Shown here: one piece after another, positions 1-6,664 of the stretch
How positions within the stretch are numbered: position 1 is the first letter of the stretch
Layout: each line of letters starts with the position of its first letter
From: Flavobacteriales bacterium
Lineage (GTDB): Bacteria > Bacteroidota > Bacteroidia > Flavobacteriales > PHOS-HE28
DNA length: 21,145 nt
Reading direction: 5' to 3'
Assembly (NCBI GenBank): GCA_008016945.1
Contig: SSGN01000178.1
Span: forward strand, 1-21,145
The notes under the pieces: generated by a model
Told to the model about the DNA's origin: nothing
Database searches by the model: none
What the model saw: the letters and a program-made list of their open reading frames with translations, nothing else
Program-made: the position numbers and the translations under genes

Positions 1-110
1 CTCACCGCAGAGGCAGACTTGCCAATGGCCTCGGCGATCTGTTTCTGCTGGCGACCTGCCTTCTTCATGCGCTGTATGATGCACCTTTGCTCATCGGTGA
101 TATGGCTCAT
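1..110 (-). CDS. IS30-family transposase, N-terminal fragment (cut by window edge)
   Basis: Reading leftwards from an ATG at 108-110, 36 codons are visible before the window ends. The peptide begins MSHITDEQRC and continues through Q-x-x-IAEAIGKSASAV. This matches the helix-turn-helix that opens IS30-type transposases (pattern M-x-H-x-T-x-EQR, then QxxIAxxIGKxxSxIS). In that family the N-terminal domain binds the terminal inverted repeats, and a C-terminal DDE domain cuts and joins DNA; that domain would lie outside the window. No disruption is visible in the fragment, but whether the element is intact cannot be told. It sits downstream of the nos operon and faces the same way. A stand-alone helix-turn-helix regulator is a less likely alternative. 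Confidence 0.75.
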   Translation of the reverse strand, partial: MSHITDEQRCIIQRMKKAGRQQKQIAEAIGKSASAV

Positions 111-340
111 TCTTGCAACGGATTGGACCCCAGCACAAGGGTAGATCGTATCCTCCATTCAGAGAGGAGCGAGGGGCGAAAGCCTCTCCTCCTCCTGAAA
201 AAAAGATCAGTCGTCTTGTCGGTCTATCCGATTGCGTTTATGAGTTGAATCCGTGTGGTATAAAGCCTCAGCCTGGGCAGGATCCACTTGGTTCAGGCGT
301 TCCATGTACAATGTACGGAACCCCCACATGCTCATCCATG
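111..340. other. Gap between transposase start and nosY stop
   Basis: This 230-bp stretch has no convincing gene. It should contain the end of the IS element, but the terminal repeat cannot be identified because the other end is out of view. A GC-rich hairpin with a GAAA loop lies around 168-192 (GGC-GAAA-GCC core plus flanking pairing). An A-run follows it on the plus strand, so it is not a canonical terminator in either direction. A second hairpin at 299-321 is listed separately. Confidence 0.4.
299..321 (-). terminator. Hairpin 20 nt past nosY, possible operon terminator
   Basis: Two nested perfect arms are visible: GTTCC (299-303) with GGAAC (317-321), and GTACA (306-310) with TGTAC (312-316). 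Two unpaired bases lie on one side. The structure begins 20 nt after the nosY stop codon in the direction of transcription. There is no U-tract, so termination is inferred from position and fold alone; an IS-related structure is possible. Confidence 0.4.
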
Positions 341-1108
341 TCACAGATCCTTCCTTCTGAACGCGCGGAACGATGACCACACGGGAACCGCCACCCATAG
401 GAGCAGGATCAGTGCGGCCACCAACATGCCCATGGCGCTGCCGAAGAAGTTCTTGTAGATCGCTCCACTGTATCCCATCATCGCGGCGAGGTCGATCTCC
501 AACATCACCATGATCCGGGCGAGATCGATGGGATTGAGGCCCGCGAGCGGCACTACGAACGGCTCGATCGGGTAATCGCCCAGAGCGAACATGCCCCACA
601 GCAGCAACGCATCGTACACCAGCACGAACAACAGCCAAACCGTGAGCGCCATGCCCACGCCACGGGCCTTTTCCCGCTGGCGCAAGGCGATCAAGGCGCC
701 CAGCGCCGCGAACACCAATACCAGCGCCGAACCCGAGAGCGATAACACCAATGCGGACCGGTCCGGCGCATGCACCAACAGCGGCAGGCCAAGCCCGAAT
801 GCCTGGGCCAGCAACAAGGCGGTGGCCAACGCCAGCAATTGCCCCCCGAGAATGGAACTCCGCGCAATGGGTTGTACCGCCAACAGCTGGGTGAACTCTT
901 GTATGTCGTATATGTACACCACGGTGAACACCAACGTGATCAATGGCACCAAGGCCATCACCACCTGAACAAGGCTCAACAGCGCTTTCATCGGATCGTC
1001 CTCGAGCAGGAACAAGCCCTGCGCGATCAACAACATCAGCGCCGCATAGCCCATTACGAAGCGGTTGCGTGCGAGGTCGAGAAGCGTGTATTTGAAGACT
1101 TTCAGCAT
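341..1108 (-). CDS. nosY: NosY, permease of the NosDFY copper-site maturation transporter
   Basis: This 255-residue membrane protein is the transmembrane half of the ABC transporter needed to mature the copper centres of nitrous oxide reductase. About six hydrophobic segments are visible (near residues 17-35, 52-70, 87-110, 118-141, 150-174 and 228-248). Before the last lies a segment typical of NosY, NPIDLARIMVMLEIDLAAMM followed by GYSGAIYKNFFG. The start is the ATG at 1106-1108, giving MLKVFKYTLLDLARNRF; an in-frame start 14 codons upstream would add a polar stretch not expected in the family. It is the last gene of the operon, 129 bp after nosF. Length is slightly short but within the NosY range. 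Confidence 0.93.
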   Translation of the reverse strand: MLKVFKYTLLDLARNRFVMGYAALMLLIAQGLFLLEDDPMKALLSLVQVVMALVPLITLVFTVVYIYDIQEFTQLLAVQPIARSSILGGQLLALATALLLAQAFGLGLPLLVHAPDRSALVLSLSGSALVLVFAALGALIALRQREKARGVGMALTVWLLFVLVYDALLLWGMFALGDYPIEPFVVPLAGLNPIDLARIMVMLEIDLAAMMGYSGAIYKNFFGSAMGMLVAALILLLWVAVPVWSSFRAFRRKDL

Positions 1109-1147
1109 GGGGAATGTCCGTTCCTTCGTTCTACAGCTTACGACCTG

Positions 1148-1161
1148 CATTCTTCATTTTC
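1148..1161. repeat. Two CATTCNN-type heptamers in the nosF-nosY gap
   Basis: CATTCTT followed directly by CATTTTC repeats the 7-bp unit seen in the longer array at 2016-2057. The copy lies in the 129-bp gap between nosF and nosY, which otherwise shows no gene or clear promoter. Two degenerate units alone would be weak evidence; the link rests on the longer array nearby. Confidence 0.45.
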
Positions 1162-1237
1162 TCACGACGGGTTGAATGGATCATGCGGATCGTAAGATGT
1201 CCAATGGCCAATGATGGCCCGCTATACACCCGTGTAC

Positions 1238-1990
1238 TCATATCGTCGCATGTTCCTTTGCCCGCTCCAACATCACCGGCAACGCCTTCGCCAGCCTGTC
1301 CGTTCCAGTGGCTTCGAGGATCTCACGCACGGGCAGCAGGAAACGCAGCGTGCCTTCCTCGAGGTAGGCCACACGGTCGGCGAGCGATTCCACCTCTTCC
1401 ATCAAGTGCGAGGTGATCAGCACCGTGCCCCCAGCACTTCGCACACGGTCCGCTTCGGCCAAGACCCGCCTGCTGCTGAGGGGGTCCAGTCCGGCAGTGG
1501 GCTCGTCCATCACCAGGATCGATGGGCGCGTACGGCACGCCAGCACCGCACTCACCTTTTGCCGGGTCCCACCGCTCAGGGTGCCCAGGCGCTTGTCCAA
1601 TTGCTTATCCAGACCCAGGTCCGCGATCAGCCGGTCGTCCGGTTCTCCCGGTCCAAGATGCCGTACGTCGGCCATCATCTCGAACAGGTGCCCGATGGTG
1701 AGTGAGGCCGGGAACTGGGAGATCTGCGGCATATAGCCGATGTTGGCGCGATACGTAGGATCCGCAGGCCTTCCTTCCGCATCGATCACCGTATCGCCGA
1801 TCGTGATGCGTCCGACCGAAGGATGCACCAAGCCCAACACGTTCTTGATCAAGGTGGTCTTGCCGCTCGCGTTCGGGCCGATCAGCATCACCACCTCGCC
1901 CGCATGGAACGTGCAATCCACGCCGCGCAAGGCCCACAGTTTACCGTAACGTTTACCTACGCCGGAGAAGGTGATGCGGGGTTCAGGCAT
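1238..1990 (-). CDS. nosF: NosF, ATPase of the NosDFY transporter
   Basis: This 250-residue cytoplasmic ABC ATPase energises NosDFY. Motifs in order are Walker A GPNASGKTT (38-46), Q-loop YMPQ (86-89), signature LSGGTRQ (138-144), Walker B ILVMDEP (158-164) and switch histidine in LITSHLMEEVESLADR (H195). All catalytic residues are present. The start chosen is the ATG at 1988-1990 (MPEPRITFSG), which fits the family. A start 14 codons upstream would read through the heptamer-rich end of nosD. The start overlaps the end of the nosD frame by 8 bp, so translation may be coupled. Identification as NosF rather than a generic ABC ATPase rests on its place between nosD and nosY. Confidence 0.94.
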   Translation of the reverse strand: MPEPRITFSGVGKRYGKLWALRGVDCTFHAGEVVMLIGPNASGKTTLIKNVLGLVHPSVGRITIGDTVIDAEGRPADPTYRANIGYMPQISQFPASLTIGHLFEMMADVRHLGPGEPDDRLIADLGLDKQLDKRLGTLSGGTRQKVSAVLACRTRPSILVMDEPTAGLDPLSSRRVLAEADRVRSAGGTVLITSHLMEEVESLADRVAYLEEGTLRFLLPVREILEATGTDRLAKALPVMLERAKEHATI

Positions 1991-3383
1991 GGTGCGTGGT
2001 GGCTTGTGGGCAGGCCATTCTACATTCCACATTCATCATTCTCCATTTTTCATTCCGCTGGGTGGATGGATGAATGAAGAATGATGGATGCAAAATGGCA
2101 ATTTTCAAATTGGATCCCATATCACCACAGGTTGCTTCACTCACCGATGTCCTCCCGGGCGGCCGCATCAACGGATGCTCATCCTTCAGCGATTCCGGCC
2201 CCAGCGACGGGATCAGCCGTTCCGCACGATCCAGCAGGTTCACGAAGAGGCTCCGCGATAGCACCATGGCATAGGGCATGCGTTCCACGAGCAAGGCGAA
2301 GAAGCCCAAGGGGCGATGCGGTACGTCGCCGTGGCCATCCCGGTCGAGGTCGTAGCCCGCGTAACGGTCCCAGTAATTGCCGCGCATGACATTGTTGCGC
2401 AGATCGCCGTTGGTGCTCACATCGAAGGTGTTCCCACTGAAGGTATTGCCCTGGAGCGTGCAGTCGAAAGCATTGGCGAAAAGGCGCAGCGCCCATCCGT
2501 TCATGCGGAACAGGTTGTCCCGAACGTCGATCCGATTGCAACCATCGACCATGATCCCGGTGGTATTGTCCGTGAAGGCATTATCCGAGATCACGCCATC
2601 GTTGATCTCCTTCAAGAGCAGGCCATAGGCGCTGGCGCCCCGGTTGGCGCGGAAGACATTGCGCCGCATGGTGATCTGTTTGCTGAACATCACCGCCACG
2701 CCGGCGCCGTTGTCCTCGAAATGGTTGTCGTCGTACATATCGCGATGGCTGAACATGAAATGCAGGCCATAGCGATCGTTGTGCATCGCCGTGTTGTGCG
2801 CGATGCGCGAATCCGTCACGAATTCGAAGTAGATCCCATCCCGGTGATGCTTCACCGTGTTGTGCCGAATGGTGGCATTATCGCACTTCCACAGGTGGAT
2901 CCCATTGGCCATCCGGTCCAGGTCGCTGGGATCGCCGTTCACGATGTTGCGCTCCACCCGGGCATCATGGGCACCATTGAGGTATATGGCGAAGAAACAA
3001 TGTTCCAGGATGTTCGCCGTGATCACGGCTCGTGAACAGGCTTGGACCTTGATGCCCGCCAGGTCGTTGAGGTTGCTGTGCAGCGGGTTGCGTATGGTGA
3101 GGGCATGTACCGTCACGTCATCGGCGGTCACCAGCAGTACATCGCCCTCTGCGCCACCGTCGATCACCGCGCCCTCGCCACCGAGCAGCGTAAGCGGCTT
3201 GTCAATGGTGATCGTGCCCTCCTGCACCGTGCCGTGCACCGTGATCGTATCGCCCGGTGCAGCCTTCGCCAGCAACTGCTTCAGTGTACCGCTGCCATCG
3301 GCGCGGAAGGTCCAATGGTGCGCTTCTGCGAACAGCCCCGGCAGCAGGAGCGTAAGGAGGGCGGCTATGCGCGATGCGACCAT
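1983..3383 (-). CDS. nosD: NosD, periplasmic beta-helix protein of the NosDFY transporter
   Basis: NosD is the periplasmic partner of NosFY and takes part in copper delivery to NosZ together with NosL. The 466-residue product starts with a Sec signal peptide (about residues 1-21, MVASRIAALLTLLLPGLFAE). It continues with many short right-handed beta-helix rungs of the NosD/CASH type, such as NGIHLWKCDNATIRHNTVKH and DGIYFEFVTDSRIAHNT. The end typical of the family is reached near LKDEHPLMRPP; about 57 further residues follow that look like translated intergenic repeat (7-bp units at 2016-2099). The ATG at 3381-3383 was chosen because it gives a signal peptide and lies 5 nt after the nosL stop; an in-frame start at 3422 would overlap nosL. 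Confidence 0.93.
   Translation of the reverse strand: MVASRIAALLTLLLPGLFAEAHHWTFRADGSGTLKQLLAKAAPGDTITVHGTVQEGTITIDKPLTLLGGEGAVIDGGAEGDVLLVTADDVTVHALTIRNPLHSNLNDLAGIKVQACSRAVITANILEHCFFAIYLNGAHDARVERNIVNGDPSDLDRMANGIHLWKCDNATIRHNTVKHHRDGIYFEFVTDSRIAHNTAMHNDRYGLHFMFSHRDMYDDNHFEDNGAGVAVMFSKQITMRRNVFRANRGASAYGLLLKEINDGVISDNAFTDNTTGIMVDGCNRIDVRDNLFRMNGWALRLFANAFDCTLQGNTFSGNTFDVSTNGDLRNNVMRGNYWDRYAGYDLDRDGHGDVPHRPLGFFALLVERMPYAMVLSRSLFVNLLDRAERLIPSLGPESLKDEHPLMRPPGRTSVSEATCGDMGSNLKIAILHPSFFIHPSTQRNEKWRMMNVECRMACPQATTHHA
2016..2057. repeat. Six tandem degenerate heptamers CATTCNN
   Basis: CATTC or CATTT recurs at 2016, 2023, 2030, 2037, 2044 and 2051, exactly every 7 bp. The array lies inside the extreme 3' end of the nosD frame, about 25 bp before the nosF start codon in the direction of transcription. 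Because 7 is not a multiple of 3, gain or loss of one unit would shift the NosD tail out of frame. Confidence 0.75.
2072..2099. repeat. Four heptamers GAATGNN, inverted relative to the neighbouring array
   Basis: GAATGAA (2072), GAATGAT (2079), GGATGCA (2086) and AAATGGC (2093) keep a 7-bp period and are the reverse complement of the CATTCNN unit at 2016-2057. The best pairing between the arrays is 2031-2047 with 2073-2089, 15 of 17 positions, separated by 25 nt. The nosD mRNA could therefore form a hairpin shortly before the nosF start. Confidence 0.65.
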
Positions 3384-3388
3384 GCCGT

Positions 3389-3829
3389 TCACTTCGCCGC
3401 TCGCGCTCGCACCCCGTTCCAATCCAACGGTTCCGTGGTCCCTTGGACCTTCACCCCATCACGCGCCTCCGCCGTAGGGAATGCCGCCATGTCCCCCCGC
3501 ATCGGACTGCGGAACGCGGCACCCGTAAGGAAGAATGCCGTGGTGGCATCGATGAGGGTGCCAGGCTTCGTGTGGTCGCACACGTACCAACCGGAGACCT
3601 GTGCCTCGGCCACGGTCCCCGCCTGCACGAATTGCACCATGCAGCTGATATCATCGAACACGTACTGGCGCCCCTTTTGGGTGGTTATCGCGGCACCGTA
3701 CTGGCGGTCCACCACGTTCATGCGGCAGTGGGCGCATTCGGCCTTGCCGAACTCGATCGATGGACCCGATTGGCCGCACGACATGAAGCCGACGACGATG
3801 AGAAGGCTTAGGAGGAGGCTGCGCATCAT
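3389..3829 (-). CDS. nosL: NosL, copper-binding lipoprotein
   Basis: NosL is a periplasmic lipoprotein that binds Cu(I) and passes it to the NosDFY/NosZ assembly path. The 146-residue product has a lipoprotein signal with cysteine 18 (GFMSC). The mature part carries the NosL metal-site signature C32-A-H-C35-R-M37 followed by NVVD. Further family features include QYVFDDISCMVQF and the AFFLTGAAFRSPM segment. The start ATG at 3827-3829 overlaps the stop of the upstream membrane-protein gene as ATGA, indicating translational coupling; a second ATG follows at once. nosD starts 5 nt after its stop. Confidence 0.95.
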   Translation of the reverse strand: MMRSLLLSLLIVVGFMSCGQSGPSIEFGKAECAHCRMNVVDRQYGAAITTQKGRQYVFDDISCMVQFVQAGTVAEAQVSGWYVCDHTKPGTLIDATTAFFLTGAAFRSPMRGDMAAFPTAEARDGVKVQGTTEPLDWNGVRARAAK

Positions 3830-4422
3830 GCCTTTGCTGCTTTACGTTGTTTACGCCGCGCCTTCATGTCGCGGATCTCCAAGAAATATACGCCGGCCAG
3901 TAATCCCATCACGCCGAATAGGATCCAACCACCGGTATCGGGCGTTGACCACGCATCGAAGTTGAGCAGTTGCTTGTGGCCGATCAACGGCGGTTGGTAG
4001 GCCATGCCCTCCACTTTGATGGCCGCACGGGGATCGAGGTTGTGGCCGTATTCATAGCCCCAATCCCACATGCGCCAAAGTGCCCAGGCACCGAACAGGG
4101 ACAGGGTCACAAGTCCAAGGAAAAGCAGTATCCGCTTGCCCCAGGCCGCAGCCACCAGGCCCAGTGCAGCGAGCACCATGATGATCTTGGGCAGGTACAC
4201 GAACTCAGCGAACATCTCGTTCTCGATGTGGGCCATACCGATATAGTGGTTCAAGCCATTGATCTTGTCCACGTCGCCCTCGAAGCGGTCGTCGAAGATC
4301 TGAAGGTACAGGCCCTCGGGATACTGTGGCGCTTGCAGGTCGATGCGCCAGATGGGCACGAAGAGCAGCAACAGCAAAGCCAATGCCGACAGTCCGATCA
4401 TGATGCGGGAAATGGGTCTCAT
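3826..4422 (-). CDS. Four-helix membrane protein of Bacteroidota nos clusters, function unknown
   Basis: This 198-residue protein has four likely transmembrane helices, near residues 7-24, 76-94, 97-117 and 163-183. A basic C-terminus (KARRKQRKAAKA) places both ends in the cytoplasm and both loops in the periplasm. The first loop contains NGLNHYIGMAHIENEM (H59, M63, H65, M70). The second contains GHNLDP (H127) and YQPPLIGHKQLLNF (H149). These His- and Met-bearing loops face the same side as NosZ and NosL. I recall similar proteins with LNHYIGM and PPLIG-x-KQLLNF in flavobacterial nos clusters but know no assigned function. The 4-bp overlap with nosL suggests joint work with it. A role in copper handling or in anchoring NosZ is inference only. 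Confidence 0.85.
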   Translation of the reverse strand: MRPISRIMIGLSALALLLLLFVPIWRIDLQAPQYPEGLYLQIFDDRFEGDVDKINGLNHYIGMAHIENEMFAEFVYLPKIIMVLAALGLVAAAWGKRILLFLGLVTLSLFGAWALWRMWDWGYEYGHNLDPRAAIKVEGMAYQPPLIGHKQLLNFDAWSTPDTGGWILFGVMGLLAGVYFLEIRDMKARRKQRKAAKA

Positions 4423-4546
4423 GGGAAGAGGTTGTGTGGAAATGATGTGCGACGGTGTTCGGCGCGTCCGGATCCAGTACGGCTCTCTATCCGCCGTGGG
4501 TCCGAAACATGCTGTATGCCTTGGAAAGAACGACCGTCACGGTGGG

Positions 4547-4561
4547 CCTCCTTGATGGAGG
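4547..4561 (-). terminator. Small hairpin in the nosZ-downstream spacer
   Basis: CCTCC (4547-4551) and GGAGG (4557-4561) are perfect 5-bp arms around the loop TTGAT. It is the third inverted repeat met after the nosZ stop. No U-tract follows, so a terminator role is uncertain. Confidence 0.25.
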
Positions 4562-4574
4562 AAGATCCTGTACG

Positions 4575-4588
4575 CTTACCCCGGTAAG
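4575..4588 (-). terminator. CTTACC-CC-GGTAAG hairpin past nosZ
   Basis: Arms 4575-4580 and 4583-4588 are perfect complements; allowing a four-base loop, five pairs form. It lies 3 nt past the larger hairpin at 4592-4633 in the direction of transcription. Partial termination or mRNA stabilisation are both possible; there is no U-tract. Confidence 0.35.
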
Positions 4589-4591
4589 GTG

Positions 4592-4633
4592 GCGGGGATG
4601 GATCCGCGGCCCATGCCACTTCCCCATCCCCGC
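4592..4633 (-). terminator. Strong 10-bp hairpin 15 nt after the nosZ stop
   Basis: GCGGGGATGG (4592-4601) and CCATCCCCGC (4624-4633) are perfect 10-bp arms with a 22-nt loop. The structure starts 15 nt after the nosZ stop codon. The GC-rich stem would be stable in the mRNA. Without a U-run it is more likely a 3'-end protector or partial attenuator than a full terminator. Confidence 0.5.
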
Positions 4634-4648
4634 ACACTTTCACCGTTC

Positions 4649-6640
4649 TTAAAGTTCCGCGTCCACGCTCACGGTCTGGGCGCTAAGCGGCACGTTGCTG
4701 TTGGCGGGGCTCACTCGGATGTACCCTTGCATCTCCTGGTGGAGGGCCGAGCAGAAATCCGTGCAGTAGAAGGGTACCACCCCCACTTTGGTGGGGACCC
4801 ACTTCAGGGTTTGGGTCTCACCGGGCATGATCAGCAGCTCGGCGTTCTGTGCACCTTTCACGGCAAAGCCATGCGGTACGTCCCAATCCTGTTCCAGGTT
4901 GGTCACGTGGAAGTAAACCTCATCACCCAGCTTCACGCCCTCGATGTTGTCGGGTGCGAAGTGCGAGCGGATGCTGGTCATGTACACGTGTACCTCCTTG
5001 CCTTTGCGCTCCACGCGTGCTTCTTTCTCTCCTTTCGCCACGTAGGGGTGCTGGTTCTCCTCGATCTTGAAGAACTTAACCTCACGCGGCTTCACCAGGT
5101 CGGCGGGGATGGCCTGTGCATAGTGCGGTTCGCCCGTGGTGGGGAAGTCGAGCAGCAACTCCATCTTATCGCCATCGATGCTGTACAGCTGTGCACTTTG
5201 TGCCAGTTCGGGGCCGGTGGGCAGGTAGCGGTCCTTGGTGATCTTGTTGTAGGCGATCACGTACTTACCCCAGGGCTTCTTGCTGTCGCCACCAGGCACG
5301 GTGAGGTGTCCGATGCTGTAGTAGGTGGGCACGCGGTCCACCACTTCCAGTTTCTCCACGTTCCACTTCACGATCTCACTGCTCACGAAGAAGCTGGTGT
5401 AGGCATTGCCGTTGGCATCGAACTCGGTGTGCAGGGGCCCGAGACCGGGCTTCTTCACCTCGCCATGCAACACGCTCTCGTACTTCAGCACGGGGATCCC
5501 TGCGAAGTCGCCTTCCAGATCGTTGGCGGCGATGGCGGCCTGCATCTTCTCGAAGCTGAACACGGGGATCAACGCGGCGAGTTTACCGCTACCCACGATG
5601 TACTTGCCCGTGGGGTCCACGTCGCAGCCGTGCGGGCTCTTCGGGCAGGGCATGAAGTACACCAGGCCCGGGTGGTCCTTCGGATCGAGCTGCAGCACAT
5701 CCTCATACACCGTGGTCTCGGCGCTATGGGTATGGTGGTTCCACCAGTTGCTGTGGTGCTTGCCCGGCACACGTTTACCCTTGCCCTCCTTGGCGAGCTG
5801 TTCGGCCATCTTCCAGTTCACGGCCATGATGAAGTCCTTGTCGCGCTGGCTGGCGTTCACCTCCAACAAGCTGTAGGCCTGCTCGGTGTTGTAGCAGCTG
5901 AAGAAGAACCAGCCCTCGCTGGGGCCTTTGCCCGCATGGCTCAAGTCGAAGTCGATACCCGGAGTAACGATCTGGAAGGCCACGCTCATCTTGCCGGTCT
6001 CCGGCTCGGGGTGGATGAAGCTCACCGTGCCTTTGAAGTTCTCCTTGTACGTGTTGATGGGGACATCGCGCGATGCATCATCGCCCATCGGGATACTGAA
6101 ACGGGTACCCGCCACCACGTACTCGCTATTGCCCGTGGTGAACGGCGAGCTGTGGTTGCCCGCGCTGTTGGGGATCTCGATGATGCTGTGCGTGCGGAAG
6201 GTGCCCAGGTCGATCAGCGCGATCCGTGGGGTGTTGTTCCCGTTGATGAAACACCATTTGCCATCGGGCACACCGTCGGTCTGCGACAGTTCGGCGTGGT
6301 GGCTATCGTCCCAAGGGATGAACCCGTGGGTGGTGGAAAGCATGCCTTTGGTCTCTTCACTATAGCCATAGCCGCTCTCCGGATCCACGCTGAACACGGG
6401 GATCTCGCGCAACAGGCGTCCGCTCGGCAGGCCGTACACGGCCATCTGGCCACTGAAACCGCCGCTCACAAGGTTGTAGAACTCATCGTATTCGCCGGGC
6501 TTCACGTACACCTTGGAGGCGGCATCGCCGGTAACGACCGTCTTGGTAGTGGAGGGCTTGCACCCTGGGCTGTTGAGCACCAGGAAGGCCAAGGCCCCGG
6601 TGGCGAGCACTACGCCCGCCGCTTTCATTGGCTTGTTCAT
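4649..6640 (-). CDS. nosZ: Nitrous oxide reductase, clade II (atypical) NosZ
   Basis: NosZ reduces N2O to N2 in the periplasm using the tetranuclear CuZ site and the electron-entry site CuA. The 663-residue product opens with a Sec-type signal (AAGVVLATGALAFLVLNSPG, then C27) rather than a twin-arginine signal, a hallmark of clade II. A lipoprotein anchor at C27 is possible but the lipobox is poor. The propeller domain carries the histidine motifs expected for CuZ, including DDSHHAELS, NWWNHHTHSAET, SPHGCD, PLHTEFD and GEPHYA. The C-terminal cupredoxin has all CuA ligands: H590 (DVPHGF), C626, C630, H634 and M637 in FYCTDFCSALHQEM. The start follows the cytochrome c gene by 24 nt. Nothing appears truncated. 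Confidence 0.98.
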   Translation of the reverse strand: MNKPMKAAGVVLATGALAFLVLNSPGCKPSTTKTVVTGDAASKVYVKPGEYDEFYNLVSGGFSGQMAVYGLPSGRLLREIPVFSVDPESGYGYSEETKGMLSTTHGFIPWDDSHHAELSQTDGVPDGKWCFINGNNTPRIALIDLGTFRTHSIIEIPNSAGNHSSPFTTGNSEYVVAGTRFSIPMGDDASRDVPINTYKENFKGTVSFIHPEPETGKMSVAFQIVTPGIDFDLSHAGKGPSEGWFFFSCYNTEQAYSLLEVNASQRDKDFIMAVNWKMAEQLAKEGKGKRVPGKHHSNWWNHHTHSAETTVYEDVLQLDPKDHPGLVYFMPCPKSPHGCDVDPTGKYIVGSGKLAALIPVFSFEKMQAAIAANDLEGDFAGIPVLKYESVLHGEVKKPGLGPLHTEFDANGNAYTSFFVSSEIVKWNVEKLEVVDRVPTYYSIGHLTVPGGDSKKPWGKYVIAYNKITKDRYLPTGPELAQSAQLYSIDGDKMELLLDFPTTGEPHYAQAIPADLVKPREVKFFKIEENQHPYVAKGEKEARVERKGKEVHVYMTSIRSHFAPDNIEGVKLGDEVYFHVTNLEQDWDVPHGFAVKGAQNAELLIMPGETQTLKWVPTKVGVVPFYCTDFCSALHQEMQGYIRVSPANSNVPLSAQTVSVDAEL

Positions 6641-6664
6641 GTTATTGATTTGGGTGGCGTTCGG

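Larger units (their letters stand above)
4423..4648. other. Hairpin-rich spacer between nosZ and the four-helix membrane protein gene
   Basis: This 226-bp non-coding stretch separates nosZ from the rest of the operon, whereas the cytochrome c-nosZ and nosL-nosD joints are only 24 and 5 nt and the membrane protein-nosL joint overlaps. Three inverted repeats follow one another past the nosZ stop. The part nearest the downstream gene (4423-4546) shows no clear promoter, only a short palindrome ACCGT-C-ACGGT at 4533-4543. Confidence 0.55.

Noticed and set aside
168..204. GC-rich hairpin with GAAA loop followed by an A-run, considered as terminator of the nos operon
   Set aside because: For leftward transcription the A-run lies before the hairpin, not after it, so no U-tract would follow; for rightward transcription there is no T-run.
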